Shown: positions 1-11,663 of the stretch, piece after piece
How positions within the stretch are numbered: the first letter of the stretch is position 1
How the letters are laid out: the number at the start of each line of letters is the position of its first letter
Assembly: GCA_021809495.1 (NCBI GenBank)
Contig: JAKAZI010000001.1
Span: forward strand, 1 to 64,000
Origin: Actinomycetes bacterium
GTDB taxonomy: Bacteria; Actinomycetota; Acidimicrobiia; Acidimicrobiales; RAAP-2
Direction of reading: 5' to 3'
DNA: 64,000 bases
The notes under the pieces: model-generated
What the model was told of the DNA's origin: nothing
Databases searched by the model: none
What the model saw: only the letters and a program-made list of their open reading frames with translations
Position numbers and translations under genes: made by a program

Positions 1-10
1 TCGTGGTTGG

Positions 11-673
11 TTAACTGATCTTCAAGAGGTCGACGACGAACACGAGGGTGTCGTTCGCCGCGATGCCGCCACCGCGCGCGACCGAGCCGTAGCCGAGTGA
101 CGGCGGCAGGATGAGCTCACGACGTCCACCGACGCGCATGCCCACCATTCCCTTGTCCCAGCCGGTGATGACCTGGCCGGCGCCGAGGGTGAAGGTGAAG
201 AGCTGGGCCGTCCAGGACGACTGGATGACCTTGCGCGTCGAGTACGTGGCGAGGACGTACTGCACCGTCAACTTCTGGCCGATCTTCGCCGCGGGACCGG
301 TACCGGTGATGAGGTCGCTCATCTCGGGCGTGGTGGGTGGCGCGCCGGCGGGCACGATGACCGTCGGCGCCTTGCCGAAGGTGCCCGCGGGCGAGGGGCT
401 GGCGACGGGAGCGAAGTGCACCGCGGCCGTGCTGGTCGTGGTGGTCGGCGCCGTGGTGGTGGACCCCACGCTGGTGGTGGTGGTCGCGGCGGCGGAGGTG
501 CTCGGCGTGGACTTGCCGCGGAACAGCAACGCCGCCGAGACGACGATCGCGACCGCGACGACGACGACGATCGACGTGCGTTGGATGGTCTTACGCCGCT
601 TCGCGGCGCGTTGTTGGGCCTCAATCTTTTGGCGACGGGCCGCCTTCTGTCGCTCTCGCTTCGCAGTTGCCAT
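11..673 (-). CDS. FKBP-type peptidyl-prolyl cis-trans isomerase, N-terminally membrane anchored
   Basis: C-terminal FKBP domain (GQKLTVQYVLATYSTRKVIQSSW...VITGWDKGMVGMRVGGRRELILPPSLGYG); Lys/Arg-rich N-terminus, TM helix, Thr/Ser linker; start trimmed to MATAKRE at 673. Confidence 0.88.
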   Translation of the reverse strand: MATAKRERQKAARRQKIEAQQRAAKRRKTIQRTSIVVVVAVAIVVSAALLFRGKSTPSTSAAATTTTSVGSTTTAPTTTTSTAAVHFAPVASPSPAGTFGKAPTVIVPAGAPPTTPEMSDLITGTGPAAKIGQKLTVQYVLATYSTRKVIQSSWTAQLFTFTLGAGQVITGWDKGMVGMRVGGRRELILPPSLGYGSVARGGGIAANDTLVFVVDLLKIS

Positions 674-730
674 GGGTGCGACTTTACTTGGCCCACGAAC
701 GGTCGTCGGTCGGTCAACTATCGTTGATGC

Positions 731-1948
731 ATGGCACTGGTAGTTCAGAAGTACGGCGGCACGTCGGTCGGTGACGCCGAGCGCATCCGCGCCGTCGCTG
801 ATCACGTGGCGCGGACCCGTGCCGCGGGCCACGACGTCGTAGTCGTCGTCTCGGCGATGGGTAAGTTCACCGACGACCTGATCCGCCTGGCCGACGACGT
901 CTCACCGACTCGGCCGCCGCGCGAGTTGGACATGCTGCTCACCGCCGGCGAGCGGATCTCGATGGCCCTGGTTTCGATGGCGCTGGCGGCCTGCGGCGTC
1001 GATTCGGCCTCCTTCACCGGTTCCCAGGCCGGGATCATCACCGACAGCGACCACACCAAGGCCAAGATCCTCGAGATGCGCCCCGATCGGATCCGCGAGG
1101 CGCTCGACGCCGGTCTGGTTCCCGTGGTCGCCGGCTTCCAGGGGGTGTCCACGGATCGCGACATCACGACCCTCGGCCGGGGCGGTTCGGACGTGACCGC
1201 GGTCGCGCTCGCGGCGGCGCTGAAGGCCGACGTCTGCGAGATCTACACCGACGTGACCGGCGTCTTCTCCGCCGACCCGCGGGTCGTCTCGTGCGCCCGG
1301 CGGCTGGCCAAGGTCTCCTTTGACGAGATGCTCGAGATGGCCGCGACCGGCGGCCGCGTTCTGATGCTGCGCTCGGTCGAGTTCGCCCGTCGGCATCAGG
1401 TGCCGTTGCACGTTCGTTCGAGTTTCACCTGGGAGCCAGGTACCTGGATCGTGGAGGAGGACCCCACCATGGAAGAAGCAGTCGTCTCGGCCGTGACCGA
1501 CGACACCTCGGAGGCCAAGATCACCGTGGGTGGAGTCCCCGACCGACCCGGTATCGCGGCCCACCTGTTCCGCGCGCTCGCCGATCGCTCGATCAACGTC
1601 GACATGATCGTCCAGAACACCGGCGCGAACGGACTCACCGACATCTCCTTCACCGTGGCGATGACCGACCTTGACGCCGCGCGCGACGCCTGCACGGCCG
1701 TGAAGGACGAGATCGGCGCCGCCGAGGTCACGACCGACGACAAGATCGGACGCGTCACCATCGTGGGCGCCGGGATGAAGTCCAGCCCCGGCATCACGGC
1801 CCTGATGTTCGAGACGCTCTCGGCCAACGGGATCAACATCGAGATGATCTCGACGAGTTCGATCCGCATCTCGTGCGTCGTGCGCGCCGACCGGGTGGCC
1901 GAGGCCGTTCGGCACCTGCACACCGCGTTCGGTCTCGACGCCGTTTAG
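731..1948 (+). CDS. lysC: Aspartate kinase
   Basis: [19 protein letters not shown]..., two C-terminal ACT domains. Confidence 0.97.
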   Translation: MALVVQKYGGTSVGDAERIRAVADHVARTRAAGHDVVVVVSAMGKFTDDLIRLADDVSPTRPPRELDMLLTAGERISMALVSMALAACGVDSASFTGSQAGIITDSDHTKAKILEMRPDRIREALDAGLVPVVAGFQGVSTDRDITTLGRGGSDVTAVALAAALKADVCEIYTDVTGVFSADPRVVSCARRLAKVSFDEMLEMAATGGRVLMLRSVEFARRHQVPLHVRSSFTWEPGTWIVEEDPTMEEAVVSAVTDDTSEAKITVGGVPDRPGIAAHLFRALADRSINVDMIVQNTGANGLTDISFTVAMTDLDAARDACTAVKDEIGAAEVTTDDKIGRVTIVGAGMKSSPGITALMFETLSANGINIEMISTSSIRISCVVRADRVAEAVRHLHTAFGLDAV

Positions 1949-2986
<1,038 letters not shown>

Positions 2987-3652
2987 TCAGTCGGCGCCGT
3001 CTCGTCCGACCTGGCGCCGCGCGAGGTTGACGCAGTGGTCGCCGAAGCGTTCGTAGAACCGAGCGAGCAGCGAGACCTCCACCGCGACGGGCAGCGCCAT
3101 CGAGCCCGACACCAGTTCAGCGGTCAGGGCCACGTGCAGCTCGTCGAGTTCGTCGTCGATGTCCTCGATGGCGCCGGTGGCTTCGAGCTTGCCGTCGATC
3201 ACGACGTCGGTCGCCTCACGCCAGATCGTGGAGGCGACCTCGCCCATGCGCTCGATCAGTCCGCGGCTGCGCGGGGACATCTCGGTGCCGAGCCCGCGCG
3301 CGGCGCGCCGGGCGATGTGCTCGGCGAGGTCGCCGTTGCGCTCGACCTCGGGTAGCACCCGAAGCAGGGTCAAGAGGGTGCGGCGCGTCTCGACGGACAA
3401 GGCGTCGCTCTCGAGCAACTGCGCTTCGACGGTGGCGACGATCTCGTTGACCAGGGTGTCGATCGCGTCGTCCTGCTCGACGACCCGCTTGGCCAGCTCC
3501 CGGTCGCCGGCGAGCAGGGAGTGGGTCGCCTCGGCCATCGCCTCGCCGACCATGGCGAACACCCGCACGACCGACTGGTGCATCACCGGGGTCACCGACG
3601 TCGGCACGATCGGGGCCGGTGATCGGTGCGAGATGCCAAAACGTCGATTCAT
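2987..3652 (-). CDS. PhoU-domain phosphate uptake regulator-like protein
   Basis: Helical PhoU-type repeats (SLLAGDRELAKRVVEQDDAIDTLVNEI; VEVSLLARFYERFGDHCVNLARR). Confidence 0.88.
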   Translation of the reverse strand: MNRRFGISHRSPAPIVPTSVTPVMHQSVVRVFAMVGEAMAEATHSLLAGDRELAKRVVEQDDAIDTLVNEIVATVEAQLLESDALSVETRRTLLTLLRVLPEVERNGDLAEHIARRAARGLGTEMSPRSRGLIERMGEVASTIWREATDVVIDGKLEATGAIEDIDDELDELHVALTAELVSGSMALPVAVEVSLLARFYERFGDHCVNLARRQVGRDGAD

Positions 3653-3709
3653 CGGTCCAGGCTACCGCCGTGTCACGGCCTTTCCCTATGGTTGGAACGA
3701 GGAGGCGTC

Positions 3710-5059
3710 ATGGTCGCGATCAGTGCGGTGGTCGGGTTGTTGGTGGGGGTGCTCGTCACCGCGGGGTGGTCCGCGCGTCGGATCCAAGCGGTGCGCGACG
3801 AGCTGGCGGCGTCTCGCGCGGCGGTGGCCGTGCGCGAGAGTGAGATCGCGAACGCTCGAGAGGTCGCCGAGCGCGAGCGGCTGGACCACGAGCGCGCCAT
3901 GACCGACGCCGAGTCCCAGTTCGAGAGTCTGTCGCGGCGCGTGCTCGCCCAGACGGTCGAGGCGTTCAATCAGACCCAGACCGAGGTCCAGCGAGAACGC
4001 GACGCCCGACTCGACACCACCCTGCAGCCGCTGCGCGACGCCCTCGACGCGTATCAGCGCAACCTCACGACCTTTGACAAGGAGCACGTCGGCGCGCTGG
4101 CCTCGGTGCGCCAGAGCGCGAACGAACTGCTCGAGGCCCAACGGCGCACCCAGGCCGAGACCCAGCGCCTCAATCAGTTGCTCGGACGCTCGAGCCAGCG
4201 CGGACACTGGGGCGAGGTCCAGCTGGCCAACGTCCTGCGGGCCTCGGGGCTCGTCGAGGGTCTCGACTTCGAGTTGCAGGTCTCGGCGGTCTCGGACGCG
4301 GGTCGCCTGCGACGGCCCGACTGCGTGGTGACCCTGCCCAACGGGCGGGTGGCGATCGACGCGAAGTTCCCCTTCGACCGCTTCGAGGAGGCGGTGTCGG
4401 CCGAGCCGGAGGCGCGCGACGCCCTCTACCGCGAGCACGCCCAGGCGCTGCGCGGCCACGTGAAGACCCTGCGCGAGAAGTCCTACTGGGAAGTGGTGGC
4501 TCCGTCACCCGAGTTCGTCGTCTGCTTCGTGCCGAGCGACGCCGCGGTGACGGCCGCCTTCAGCGTGGACGTCGAACTGCACGCGTACGCGACGCGCGAG
4601 CGCGTGCTGATCGCCGGTCCGACGAATCTGCTCGCTCTGCTCTGGTCGGTGCAGATGGTGTTGCGCCAGCACGAGGTGGCGGTCAACGCCGAAGAGATCC
4701 TGCGCGTCGCCGAGACCGTCTACGACCGGATCCGCGTGGTCGCTGGACCCATCGAGTCGGTCGGCAAGGCCCTCAACGACGCGACCAAGGCCTACAACAA
4801 GATGATCTCGTCGGTCGAGAGCCGCCTGATCCCCGCCGCGCGCACGATGCGCCGGCTGCGCGTGGCCTCGGCCGCGAAGCCGGTGCCCGACCTGGCCGAG
4901 GTGACGACCCTGGCCGCGGGGCTCGATCCCCAGCGCTGGGGGATCGACCCGTCCCCGGTACCGGAACTGTCGGACCTCGAGGTGCTCGAGCTCGAGTCCG
5001 ACGAACTCGGCGCCGAGGAGTTCGAGGTGGTCGAGGACGTGCAGGACCCAGAGACCTGA
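3710..5059 (+). CDS. rmuC: DNA recombination protein RmuC
   Basis: RGHWGEVQLANVLRASGL, DAKFPFDRFEEA, coiled-coil N-terminus with TM; start trimmed to MVAISAVVG after GAGGAG. Confidence 0.93.
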   Translation: MVAISAVVGLLVGVLVTAGWSARRIQAVRDELAASRAAVAVRESEIANAREVAERERLDHERAMTDAESQFESLSRRVLAQTVEAFNQTQTEVQRERDARLDTTLQPLRDALDAYQRNLTTFDKEHVGALASVRQSANELLEAQRRTQAETQRLNQLLGRSSQRGHWGEVQLANVLRASGLVEGLDFELQVSAVSDAGRLRRPDCVVTLPNGRVAIDAKFPFDRFEEAVSAEPEARDALYREHAQALRGHVKTLREKSYWEVVAPSPEFVVCFVPSDAAVTAAFSVDVELHAYATRERVLIAGPTNLLALLWSVQMVLRQHEVAVNAEEILRVAETVYDRIRVVAGPIESVGKALNDATKAYNKMISSVESRLIPAARTMRRLRVASAAKPVPDLAEVTTLAAGLDPQRWGIDPSPVPELSDLEVLELESDELGAEEFEVVEDVQDPET

Positions 5060-5099
5060 GCGGTTGTGTTGCGCGATCCAGTGAGTAAGTTGGAGCGTC

Positions 5100-6101
5100 G
5101 TGGCCCGTACTCGCGCGCAGCGCCGTCGCTACCAGGTGCTGGTGGGGTTCGCCCTCGTAGCCACCGTGCTGGTACTCGTCTTCGCGAACGACGTCGCCCA
5201 GTCCGGGCGCGAGTCACGCTCGCCCCGGCGCAGTGAGAACCGGACCTTCGGCGCGCTGGCCAATCGACTCATCACCGAGGAGAACACCGCCGAGGCCCGA
5301 CTCGCCTACCTCTTCGGCCACGGCGAGACCCTGAGCCGCTCGGTGCTGCTCGCCCGGCTCAGCCAGATCGCCCAGCAGTTGCCGGGCTGGGCGAACGACG
5401 CGCGACTGCTGCGTCGCCCGAGGATCGCCCACGGACTCAACTCGACGATCGCCGACCTCATGGCGCAGCGGGTGAACGACGACGCGACGATCATCGACAC
5501 GCTCGCCCAGGCCCTGCACCTGCCCTGGACGCCGGTAGCGACCGTGCCCGAGTCCTGGGTGAGCGCCCAGCAGTCGCTCGCCCAGACCGGAGCCACCTGG
5601 TCGGTGGCGCGCTGGGGCCTCGTCCACGAACCGGGCCTGGTGCACCTGGACGCGCTGAGCGGTGCGCTCGCCACGGTGCCGCTGCGAGCCGCCGTCTCGG
5701 CACTCGCCTCGTCGCCCTCACTCGTACTCACGCGGGGTATCGGTATCACCGCGGTCGCGGTGACGCCCGCCCCGCTGCCCGCCCCGGCCGGACAGCTCGT
5801 GCTGGCGCCGGTCACGCTGGTGCACCTCGCGGTGACGGTCTCGAACGCGGCGGTCGCCACCCAGCCGGTGAGCGTCACGGTGAGCGTGACCCCGATCGGC
5901 CGACTCGGCACGGCCCAGCGCCAGGTGATGTCGGTAACCCTCGGCTCGCTCGACTCCTACGGGTTCGTCTTCCACGACCTCGCGACCGTACCGAGCGAGC
6001 GTTTCACCTTGCGCATCGTCGCGAGCGGCGCGCCCAGTCGCCGGGGGTGGTCAACGACGCGGACCTACCTGGTGACGATGGCGCCGTCGGGCGCCGGGTG
6101 A
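5100..6101 (+). CDS. Hypothetical protein with one N-terminal TM segment
   Basis: GTG-started ORF; N-terminal hydrophobic helix VLVGFALVATVLVLVFA; no confident family. Confidence 0.7.
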   Translation: MARTRAQRRRYQVLVGFALVATVLVLVFANDVAQSGRESRSPRRSENRTFGALANRLITEENTAEARLAYLFGHGETLSRSVLLARLSQIAQQLPGWANDARLLRRPRIAHGLNSTIADLMAQRVNDDATIIDTLAQALHLPWTPVATVPESWVSAQQSLAQTGATWSVARWGLVHEPGLVHLDALSGALATVPLRAAVSALASSPSLVLTRGIGITAVAVTPAPLPAPAGQLVLAPVTLVHLAVTVSNAAVATQPVSVTVSVTPIGRLGTAQRQVMSVTLGSLDSYGFVFHDLATVPSERFTLRIVASGAPSRRGWSTTRTYLVTMAPSGAG

Positions 6102-6162
6102 TGATTTGACTTCGCCGACGTTGACCTAATGTGAGCAAGGGCCATTAAGGAAGTGAGGAACC

Positions 6163-7434
6163 GTGACCGAGTCAATTACTGTGACCGACAATCGGACGGG
6201 TGAAGTTCACGAGATCCCGATCAACAATGGCGGCATCGCCGCGAAGGAATTTCAAAAGGCGGTGCCGGGCGTCTGGTTCTTCGACCCGGGTTTCATGGCC
6301 ACCGCGGCCGCCGAGTCGGCGATCACGTACCTCGACGGCGACGCGGGCATCCTGCGCTACCGCGGCTACCCGATCGAACAGCTCGCCGAGAAGTCGACGT
6401 ACCTCGAGGTCGCCTACCTGCTCAACTACGGCGAACTGCCCACCGCCGAGCAGTTCGACGTGTGGAAGCGCGAGGTCACGTACCACACCTTCATCCACGA
6501 GAACGTGCGCAAGCGGTTCCTCGAGGGCTTCAACTACGACGCGCACCCGATGGGCATGCTGGTCTCGGCGGTCGCGGCCCTGTCGACCTACTACAAGGAC
6601 GCCAAGGTGCTCTCGGACCCCGAGGTCCTGCACAAGCAGGTGGTGCGTCTCATCGCCAAGATGCCGACGCTCGCGGCCGCGGCGCACCGGTTCTCGGTGG
6701 GGATGCCCTTCGTCTACCCCGACAACGGCCTCGACTACACCCAGAACTTCCTCTCGATGATGTGGAAGGTCGCCGAGCCCCGCTACGAGGCGAACCCGAT
6801 CCTGGCGCACGCGCTCGACGTGCTGTTCATCCTGCACGCGGACCACGAACAGAACTGCGGCACGACGTCGATGCGCACCGTCGGCTCGTCCCACGGCGAC
6901 CCCTACGTCGCCACCGCGGCGGCCACCGCGGCCCTCTACGGCCCGCGCCACGGCGGGGCCAACGAGGCCGTCTTGAAGATGCTCGCGAAGATCGGCAGCT
7001 ACGAGAACATCCCGGCGTACATCGAATCGGTGAAGCAGGGTCAGGTGATGCTCGAGGGCTTCGGCCACCGCGTCTACAAGAACTACGACCCGCGGGCCAA
7101 GATCATCAAGGAGACCGCCGACTCGGTCTTCTCGGTCACGGGCAAGAACCCGTTGCTCGACATCGCGCTCAAGCTCGAGGAGATCGCGCTGAAGGACGAC
7201 TACTTCATCTCGCGTCGCCTCTACCCGAACGTCGACTTCTACTCGGGTCTGATCTACCAGGCGATGGGCTTCCCGATGGAGATGTTCACGGTGCTGTTCG
7301 CGATCCCGCGCACGTCGGGCTGGCTCGCGCACTTCCAGGAGCTGCTCGACCAGGACCTCAAGATCACCCGGCCGCGCCAGCTCTACATCGGGTCCGACGT
7401 GCGTGACTACGTGCCGATGACCCAGCGCCCGTAG
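6163..7434 (+). CDS. gltA: Citrate synthase
   Basis: GDAGILRYRGYPIEQLAEKSTYLEVAYLLNYGELP; HGGANEAVLKML; GFGHRVYKNYDPRA. Confidence 0.97.
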   Translation: MTESITVTDNRTGEVHEIPINNGGIAAKEFQKAVPGVWFFDPGFMATAAAESAITYLDGDAGILRYRGYPIEQLAEKSTYLEVAYLLNYGELPTAEQFDVWKREVTYHTFIHENVRKRFLEGFNYDAHPMGMLVSAVAALSTYYKDAKVLSDPEVLHKQVVRLIAKMPTLAAAAHRFSVGMPFVYPDNGLDYTQNFLSMMWKVAEPRYEANPILAHALDVLFILHADHEQNCGTTSMRTVGSSHGDPYVATAAATAALYGPRHGGANEAVLKMLAKIGSYENIPAYIESVKQGQVMLEGFGHRVYKNYDPRAKIIKETADSVFSVTGKNPLLDIALKLEEIALKDDYFISRRLYPNVDFYSGLIYQAMGFPMEMFTVLFAIPRTSGWLAHFQELLDQDLKITRPRQLYIGSDVRDYVPMTQRP

Positions 7435-7436
7435 GG

Positions 7437-7907
7437 CTAGCGCGAGGCGTTGATCGCCTCGGTGAGTTGGGCCGCGTGGTCGTGCGGGTGGCGCGTGTAG
7501 ACGTCGAGCCACCGGTCGAGGGTGTAGCGCCCGACCTCGCTGTGCTCGCCGTAGCGCTCGAGGTCGCTCGGGGCGATGCGTCCCAGGACGTCGAGCGAGG
7601 CGTGGCGCACCGCGCGAAAGACCGCCACGGAGTTCTCGATCGCCAGGTCCCGGTACCCCAGGGTGGCGCACTCGGCCCACGCGGCTTCGTCGTAGCCCTG
7701 GATGATCGAGCCGACCGGCTCGGCCAAGAGTCGGCGCAGTCGGGCGTAGGACTGGGCCTCGCTGTCGGCGACGTGGTGGATCACCTGGCGGGCGCTCCAG
7801 CCGTCGGGGACGTGACGGTCGAGGTTCTCGGGCGTGACCGGCGCGAGCGCCGCGAGGAAGTGGTCGGTGCCGGCCGCGTAGTCGGCGATTCGTTCGGTGA
7901 GTCCCAT
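7437..7907 (-). CDS. DinB-like superfamily protein
   Basis: MGLTERIADYAAGTDHFLAAL...DGWSARQVIHHVADSEAQSYARLRRLL; start trimmed from ORF. Confidence 0.85.
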   Translation of the reverse strand: MGLTERIADYAAGTDHFLAALAPVTPENLDRHVPDGWSARQVIHHVADSEAQSYARLRRLLAEPVGSIIQGYDEAAWAECATLGYRDLAIENSVAVFRAVRHASLDVLGRIAPSDLERYGEHSEVGRYTLDRWLDVYTRHPHDHAAQLTEAINASR

Positions 7908-7909
7908 GT

Positions 7910-8773
7910 TCAGCCTTTCGTCGTGGTCGGATCGATGACCCGGGTGAGTCCTTCTTGCACCATCGACACCACCAACTGGCCCGCCTGGTTGAACAGGAAG
8001 CCGCGGGCGAGCCCTCGTCCGCCGTGGGCGATGGGGGAGTCGGTGTCGTAGAGGAGCCACTGGTCGGCCTTCAGGTCGCGGTGGAACCACATGCAGTGAT
8101 CGAGACTCGCGCCCATGAAGGTGCCGTCGTCCCAGCGCACGGCGTGCGGGGCCAGGATGGCGTCGAACAGGCTCATGTCACTCGCGTAGGTCACCACGCA
8201 GGCGTGCAGAAGCGGGTCGTCGGGCAGGGCGCCGTCGGCCTTGATCCAGAGGCGCTGGCGCGGTTCACGGTTGCGATGGGGGCTCCACGGCAGTTCGCCG
8301 ATGAAGCGCTGGTCGATGGGGTGGTTGCGCTTGAACCACTCGTCGATGTCGCCGAACTCGTTCTGCACGCGCACCGACAGCCGCTCGATGGTCTCGGGTC
8401 CGGGGACCTCGGGCATCGGGAACTGGTGCTCGAGACTGACCTCGTCGGTGTGGAAGCTCGCCTGCATGTTGTAGATCGCCCGGCCGTGTTGGATCGCCAC
8501 GACCCGTCGGGTCGTGAAGCTTCGTCCGTCTCGGATGCGGTCGACCTCGTAGAGGATCGGCGTGCTCGGGTCACCGGGCCGCAGGAAGTAGGAGTGCAGC
8601 GAGTGCACCCGGCCGCGCTCGACGGTGCGCCCCGCCGCCATCAGCGCCTGGGCCGCGACCTGACCGCCGAAGGTCCGCTGGCGCTCCTCCTTGGGGTGCT
8701 GGCCCCGGTAGGTGTTGACCTCGATGGTCTCGAGGTCGAGCAGCGTGAGTAGAAAGTCGAGCGCTTCGGACAT
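7910..8773 (-). CDS. tesB: Acyl-CoA thioesterase II
   Basis: TesB double hotdog motifs (FGGQVAAQALMAAGRTV, LHSYFLRPGDPSTPI, SLDHCMWFH); start MSEALDFLL. Confidence 0.93.
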   Translation of the reverse strand: MSEALDFLLTLLDLETIEVNTYRGQHPKEERQRTFGGQVAAQALMAAGRTVERGRVHSLHSYFLRPGDPSTPILYEVDRIRDGRSFTTRRVVAIQHGRAIYNMQASFHTDEVSLEHQFPMPEVPGPETIERLSVRVQNEFGDIDEWFKRNHPIDQRFIGELPWSPHRNREPRQRLWIKADGALPDDPLLHACVVTYASDMSLFDAILAPHAVRWDDGTFMGASLDHCMWFHRDLKADQWLLYDTDSPIAHGGRGLARGFLFNQAGQLVVSMVQEGLTRVIDPTTTKG

Positions 8774-8834
8774 GCTCCATTGTGGCACCGCCGCTGCGAT
8801 ACCCGGGCGGGCGCCGCCGGGTAGGCTGGTCCAG

Positions 8835-9338
8835 ATGATTGAACGGTTACGCGCCCTGTGGGCGTGGTCCAAGACCCACGAGGGTCGCAAGATCATCCGT
8901 TTCACGTCAGTCTCGGTCGTCTCGACCGTGGTGTCCTTCACGTCCATCTCGGTGCTCTACGGGTTCCACATCGTCAAGGGCGTCATCTACGCGACGGTCT
9001 ACGGGAACCTCATCGCCACCCTGCCGTCGTACTACCTGAACCGCAACTGGACCTGGGGCAAGCGCGGCCGCAGCCACTTCCGCACCGAGATCGTGCCCTT
9101 CTGGGCGATGTCGTTCCTCGGGATCGGGGTCTCGATGCTGGGCGCGAGCTGGGCCAAGGACATGGTCAAGGACCACCACTGGGCCCACATTGTCAACACC
9201 GCCCTCGTGTCGTCGACCAACCTCGTGAGCTTCGGCCTGTTCTGGGTCTTGAAGATGATGGTCTTTAACCGCATCTTCCACGACCACACGCTCGAGGAGA
9301 TGGACGAGCACCTCAGCGTCGAAGAGGCCCGCCGCTAG
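8835..9338 (+). CDS. GtrA-like family membrane protein
   Basis: HEGRKIIRFTSVSVVSTVVSFTSISVLYG, multi-TM, NRNWTWGKRG. Confidence 0.83.
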   Translation: MIERLRALWAWSKTHEGRKIIRFTSVSVVSTVVSFTSISVLYGFHIVKGVIYATVYGNLIATLPSYYLNRNWTWGKRGRSHFRTEIVPFWAMSFLGIGVSMLGASWAKDMVKDHHWAHIVNTALVSSTNLVSFGLFWVLKMMVFNRIFHDHTLEEMDEHLSVEEARR

Positions 9339-9823
9339 TCGCGAAAGTTGGTGAACTGCAGGGGGACCGTGAGGTCGGCCTCCTTCAGGTGCGCGATCGC
9401 CGTCTGGAGGTCGTCGCGCTGTTTGCCCGTGACGCGGACCTGATCGCCCTGGATCGAGGAGCTGAGGCTCTTGACGCCCATCTCCTTGACGAGCTTGTTG
9501 ATCTGCTTGCCGACTTCCTGGGAGATCCCCGCGCGCAGCGAGACCTTCTGACGGGCCGACCCGTGGCTCGCCTCGTCGACCTTGCCCGGGTCCAGTGACT
9601 TGAGCGAGACGCTTCGCTTGACCAACTTCTCTTCGAGCAGCGAGTACAACGCGCGCAGCCGGTCCTCGGTACTCGCGCTGAGCGAGAGCTCCTTTTCGGA
9701 GAACTCGATGAGCGCGTTGGTGTTCTTGAAGTCAAAGCGGGTGGTGGCTTCGCGGTTGGCCTGGTCGACCGCGTTGCGCACCTCTTGCAGGTCGATCTCG
9801 GAGACGACGTCGAAACTCGGCAT
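9335..9823 (-). CDS. YajQ family nucleotide/cyclic-di-GMP binding protein
   Basis: MPSFDVVSEIDLQEVRNAVDQANREATTRFDFKNT; QGDQVRVTGKQRDDLQTAIAHLK. Confidence 0.95.
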   Translation of the reverse strand: MPSFDVVSEIDLQEVRNAVDQANREATTRFDFKNTNALIEFSEKELSLSASTEDRLRALYSLLEEKLVKRSVSLKSLDPGKVDEASHGSARQKVSLRAGISQEVGKQINKLVKEMGVKSLSSSIQGDQVRVTGKQRDDLQTAIAHLKEADLTVPLQFTNFRD

Positions 9824-9891
9824 GACCCCATGGTAGAAGACGGACAGGGCCGAGGCGACGGTGGGGTCGGCGGTCTTGTAGGATGCTCGAC

Positions 9892-9976
9892 GGGTCGGTG
9901 CCCGAGCGGCCAATGGGATCTGGCTGTAAACCAGACGGCTTTGCCTACGGGGGTTCAAATCCCTCCCGGCCCACCA
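9892..9976 (+). tRNA. tRNA-Tyr (GTA), CCA encoded
   Basis: Acceptor GGGTCGG/CCGGCCC, anticodon loop CTGTAAA, long variable arm, GGTTCAAATCC T arm, A+CCA. Confidence 0.95.
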
Positions 9977-9977
9977 T

Positions 9978-10006
9978 GGCCGACCCCGCCACTGGCGGGG
10001 TCGGCC
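9978..10006 (+). terminator. Terminator-like hairpin directly after tRNA-Tyr
   Basis: Perfect 13-bp stem GGCCGACCCCGCC-ACT-GGCGGGGTCGGCC; no strong T tract. Confidence 0.6.
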
Positions 10007-10052
10007 GTCAGTGTTCTTCCGCCAAAGCGCGCGAGTCGTCGAGAGGAGTGGT

Positions 10053-11663
10053 GTGCATCGAGTCCGGGCGTTGACCGCGCGAATCCGCCACCACTACGAG
10101 CGCGTCGCGAACTCTTTCGAAACGGGCGTCCAGGTGCTCGAGCGGCGCTACACCCCGCTCGGTCGCTTCACGCCCGGCCCGTTCGAGGGCTGGTCGTTCC
10201 TCTGGCAGCCGGCCCTGCTCGGCCTGCTCGCCATGAGCCTGATCCTCGCGGGCGGCACGTTCACGAATTCGCCCTTCAAGTTCAACATGGCCGGCACGTG
10301 GTTCTTCGGCGAGCCGTCGCTCAACGCCACGGGTACGCCCAGTGAGACCAAGTCCCTGGTCGCGATCGTGCTCGTCTACGGGGGGCTGCTGCTGTTGATG
10401 CGGGTGTGGCTGCGACTAGCCGAGGTGATGAAGATCCACCCCGGCTCGCCGACCCGGCGCCTGTGGATCATGCTGATCCTCTGGAGCCTGCCCATGATCA
10501 TCGCCCCGCCGATGTTCTCGCGCGACGTCTTCAGCTACGCGGCCCAGGGTGAGATGACCAGTCACCACCTCAGTCCCTACGTGCTCGGGCCCTTCTCGCT
10601 CGGCTCGAGTCCCTACGTCAACCCCGTGGACCCGCTCTGGGGCAACGCCCCCGCCCCCTACGGCCCGCTCTTCTTGTTCCTCGACGGCAGCATCGCCCGC
10701 CTGAGCGGCCACCACCAGCTCGCGACCGTCGTCGGGCTGCGCCTGCTCGAGGTCATCGCCGTCGCGCTGATCGGACTCGGCCTGATCATGCTGGCGCGCG
10801 CGCTCGGACGCGACCCCGGCGAGGCGTTCGTTCTGGGCGCGATGAACCCCCTGGTCCTGTTGACGCTGATCGGCGGCGCCCACAACGACGCGATCATGAC
10901 GGCCCTGCTCGTCATCGGCATCGCCTTCGCCGTGCGACGACAACCGTGGCTGGCGCTGTTGTTCTGCTCGGCCGCCACCGCGATCAAGGCGCCGGCGGCC
11001 CTCGGGCTCGCCTACGTCGCCTGGACCTGGCTCGGGTCCTCGGCGAGCATCAAGGCGCGCCTCGTGCCCATCGCCAAGGCGACCCTCGTCGCGGCGGCGA
11101 CCCTCGGGTTCTCCTCGTGGATCGCCGGGTTCGGCTTCGGGTGGGTCCAGAACCTTCTCTCCAACGGCACCGTGCGATCGTGGGCCGCCCCGGCGACGGC
11201 CCTCGGGATGGCGCTCGGCAACACCCTGCACGCGCTGGGCCTGCACGCCGTCTCGACCACGTCAGTGCTCTCGGGGACCCGGTTCATCGGGCTCGCCGTC
11301 GCGGGGGCCTTCGCCATCTGGCTGCTCTGGCACGGCGAGCGGCGCGGGTGGGTCCGCTCCCTCGGGGTGTCGCTCGTGCTCGTGGTCGAGCTCGGCCCGG
11401 TCGTCCAGCCGTGGTACCTCGCCTGGGGACTGGTGCTGCTCGCCGCCAGCTATCGGGGCCGCGAGCACTTCTGGCTGCTCGCGCTCACGATCACCGGACC
11501 GTTCATCGGACTACCCGGCGGCCGCCAGCTGCTCACGGGGCTCGTCCACGCGAATCCCCTGCTCATCGCGGTCGCGGTGGCCATACTCGGGGGCGTGCTC
11601 GTCGCGCCGATGGGGCGCTGGACCCAGTGGTCCTGGCCCGAGGAACGCGCCCTCGTCAGTTAG
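10053..11663 (+). CDS. Polyprenol-phosphate-mannose-dependent alpha-1,6-mannosyltransferase MptA/MptB-like GT-C protein
   Basis: Multi-TM; MFSRDVFSYAAQGEM, SPYVNPVDPLWGNAPAPYGPLFLFLD loop; GTG start after GAGAGGAG. Confidence 0.78.
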   Translation: MHRVRALTARIRHHYERVANSFETGVQVLERRYTPLGRFTPGPFEGWSFLWQPALLGLLAMSLILAGGTFTNSPFKFNMAGTWFFGEPSLNATGTPSETKSLVAIVLVYGGLLLLMRVWLRLAEVMKIHPGSPTRRLWIMLILWSLPMIIAPPMFSRDVFSYAAQGEMTSHHLSPYVLGPFSLGSSPYVNPVDPLWGNAPAPYGPLFLFLDGSIARLSGHHQLATVVGLRLLEVIAVALIGLGLIMLARALGRDPGEAFVLGAMNPLVLLTLIGGAHNDAIMTALLVIGIAFAVRRQPWLALLFCSAATAIKAPAALGLAYVAWTWLGSSASIKARLVPIAKATLVAAATLGFSSWIAGFGFGWVQNLLSNGTVRSWAAPATALGMALGNTLHALGLHAVSTTSVLSGTRFIGLAVAGAFAIWLLWHGERRGWVRSLGVSLVLVVELGPVVQPWYLAWGLVLLAASYRGREHFWLLALTITGPFIGLPGGRQLLTGLVHANPLLIAVAVAILGGVLVAPMGRWTQWSWPEERALVS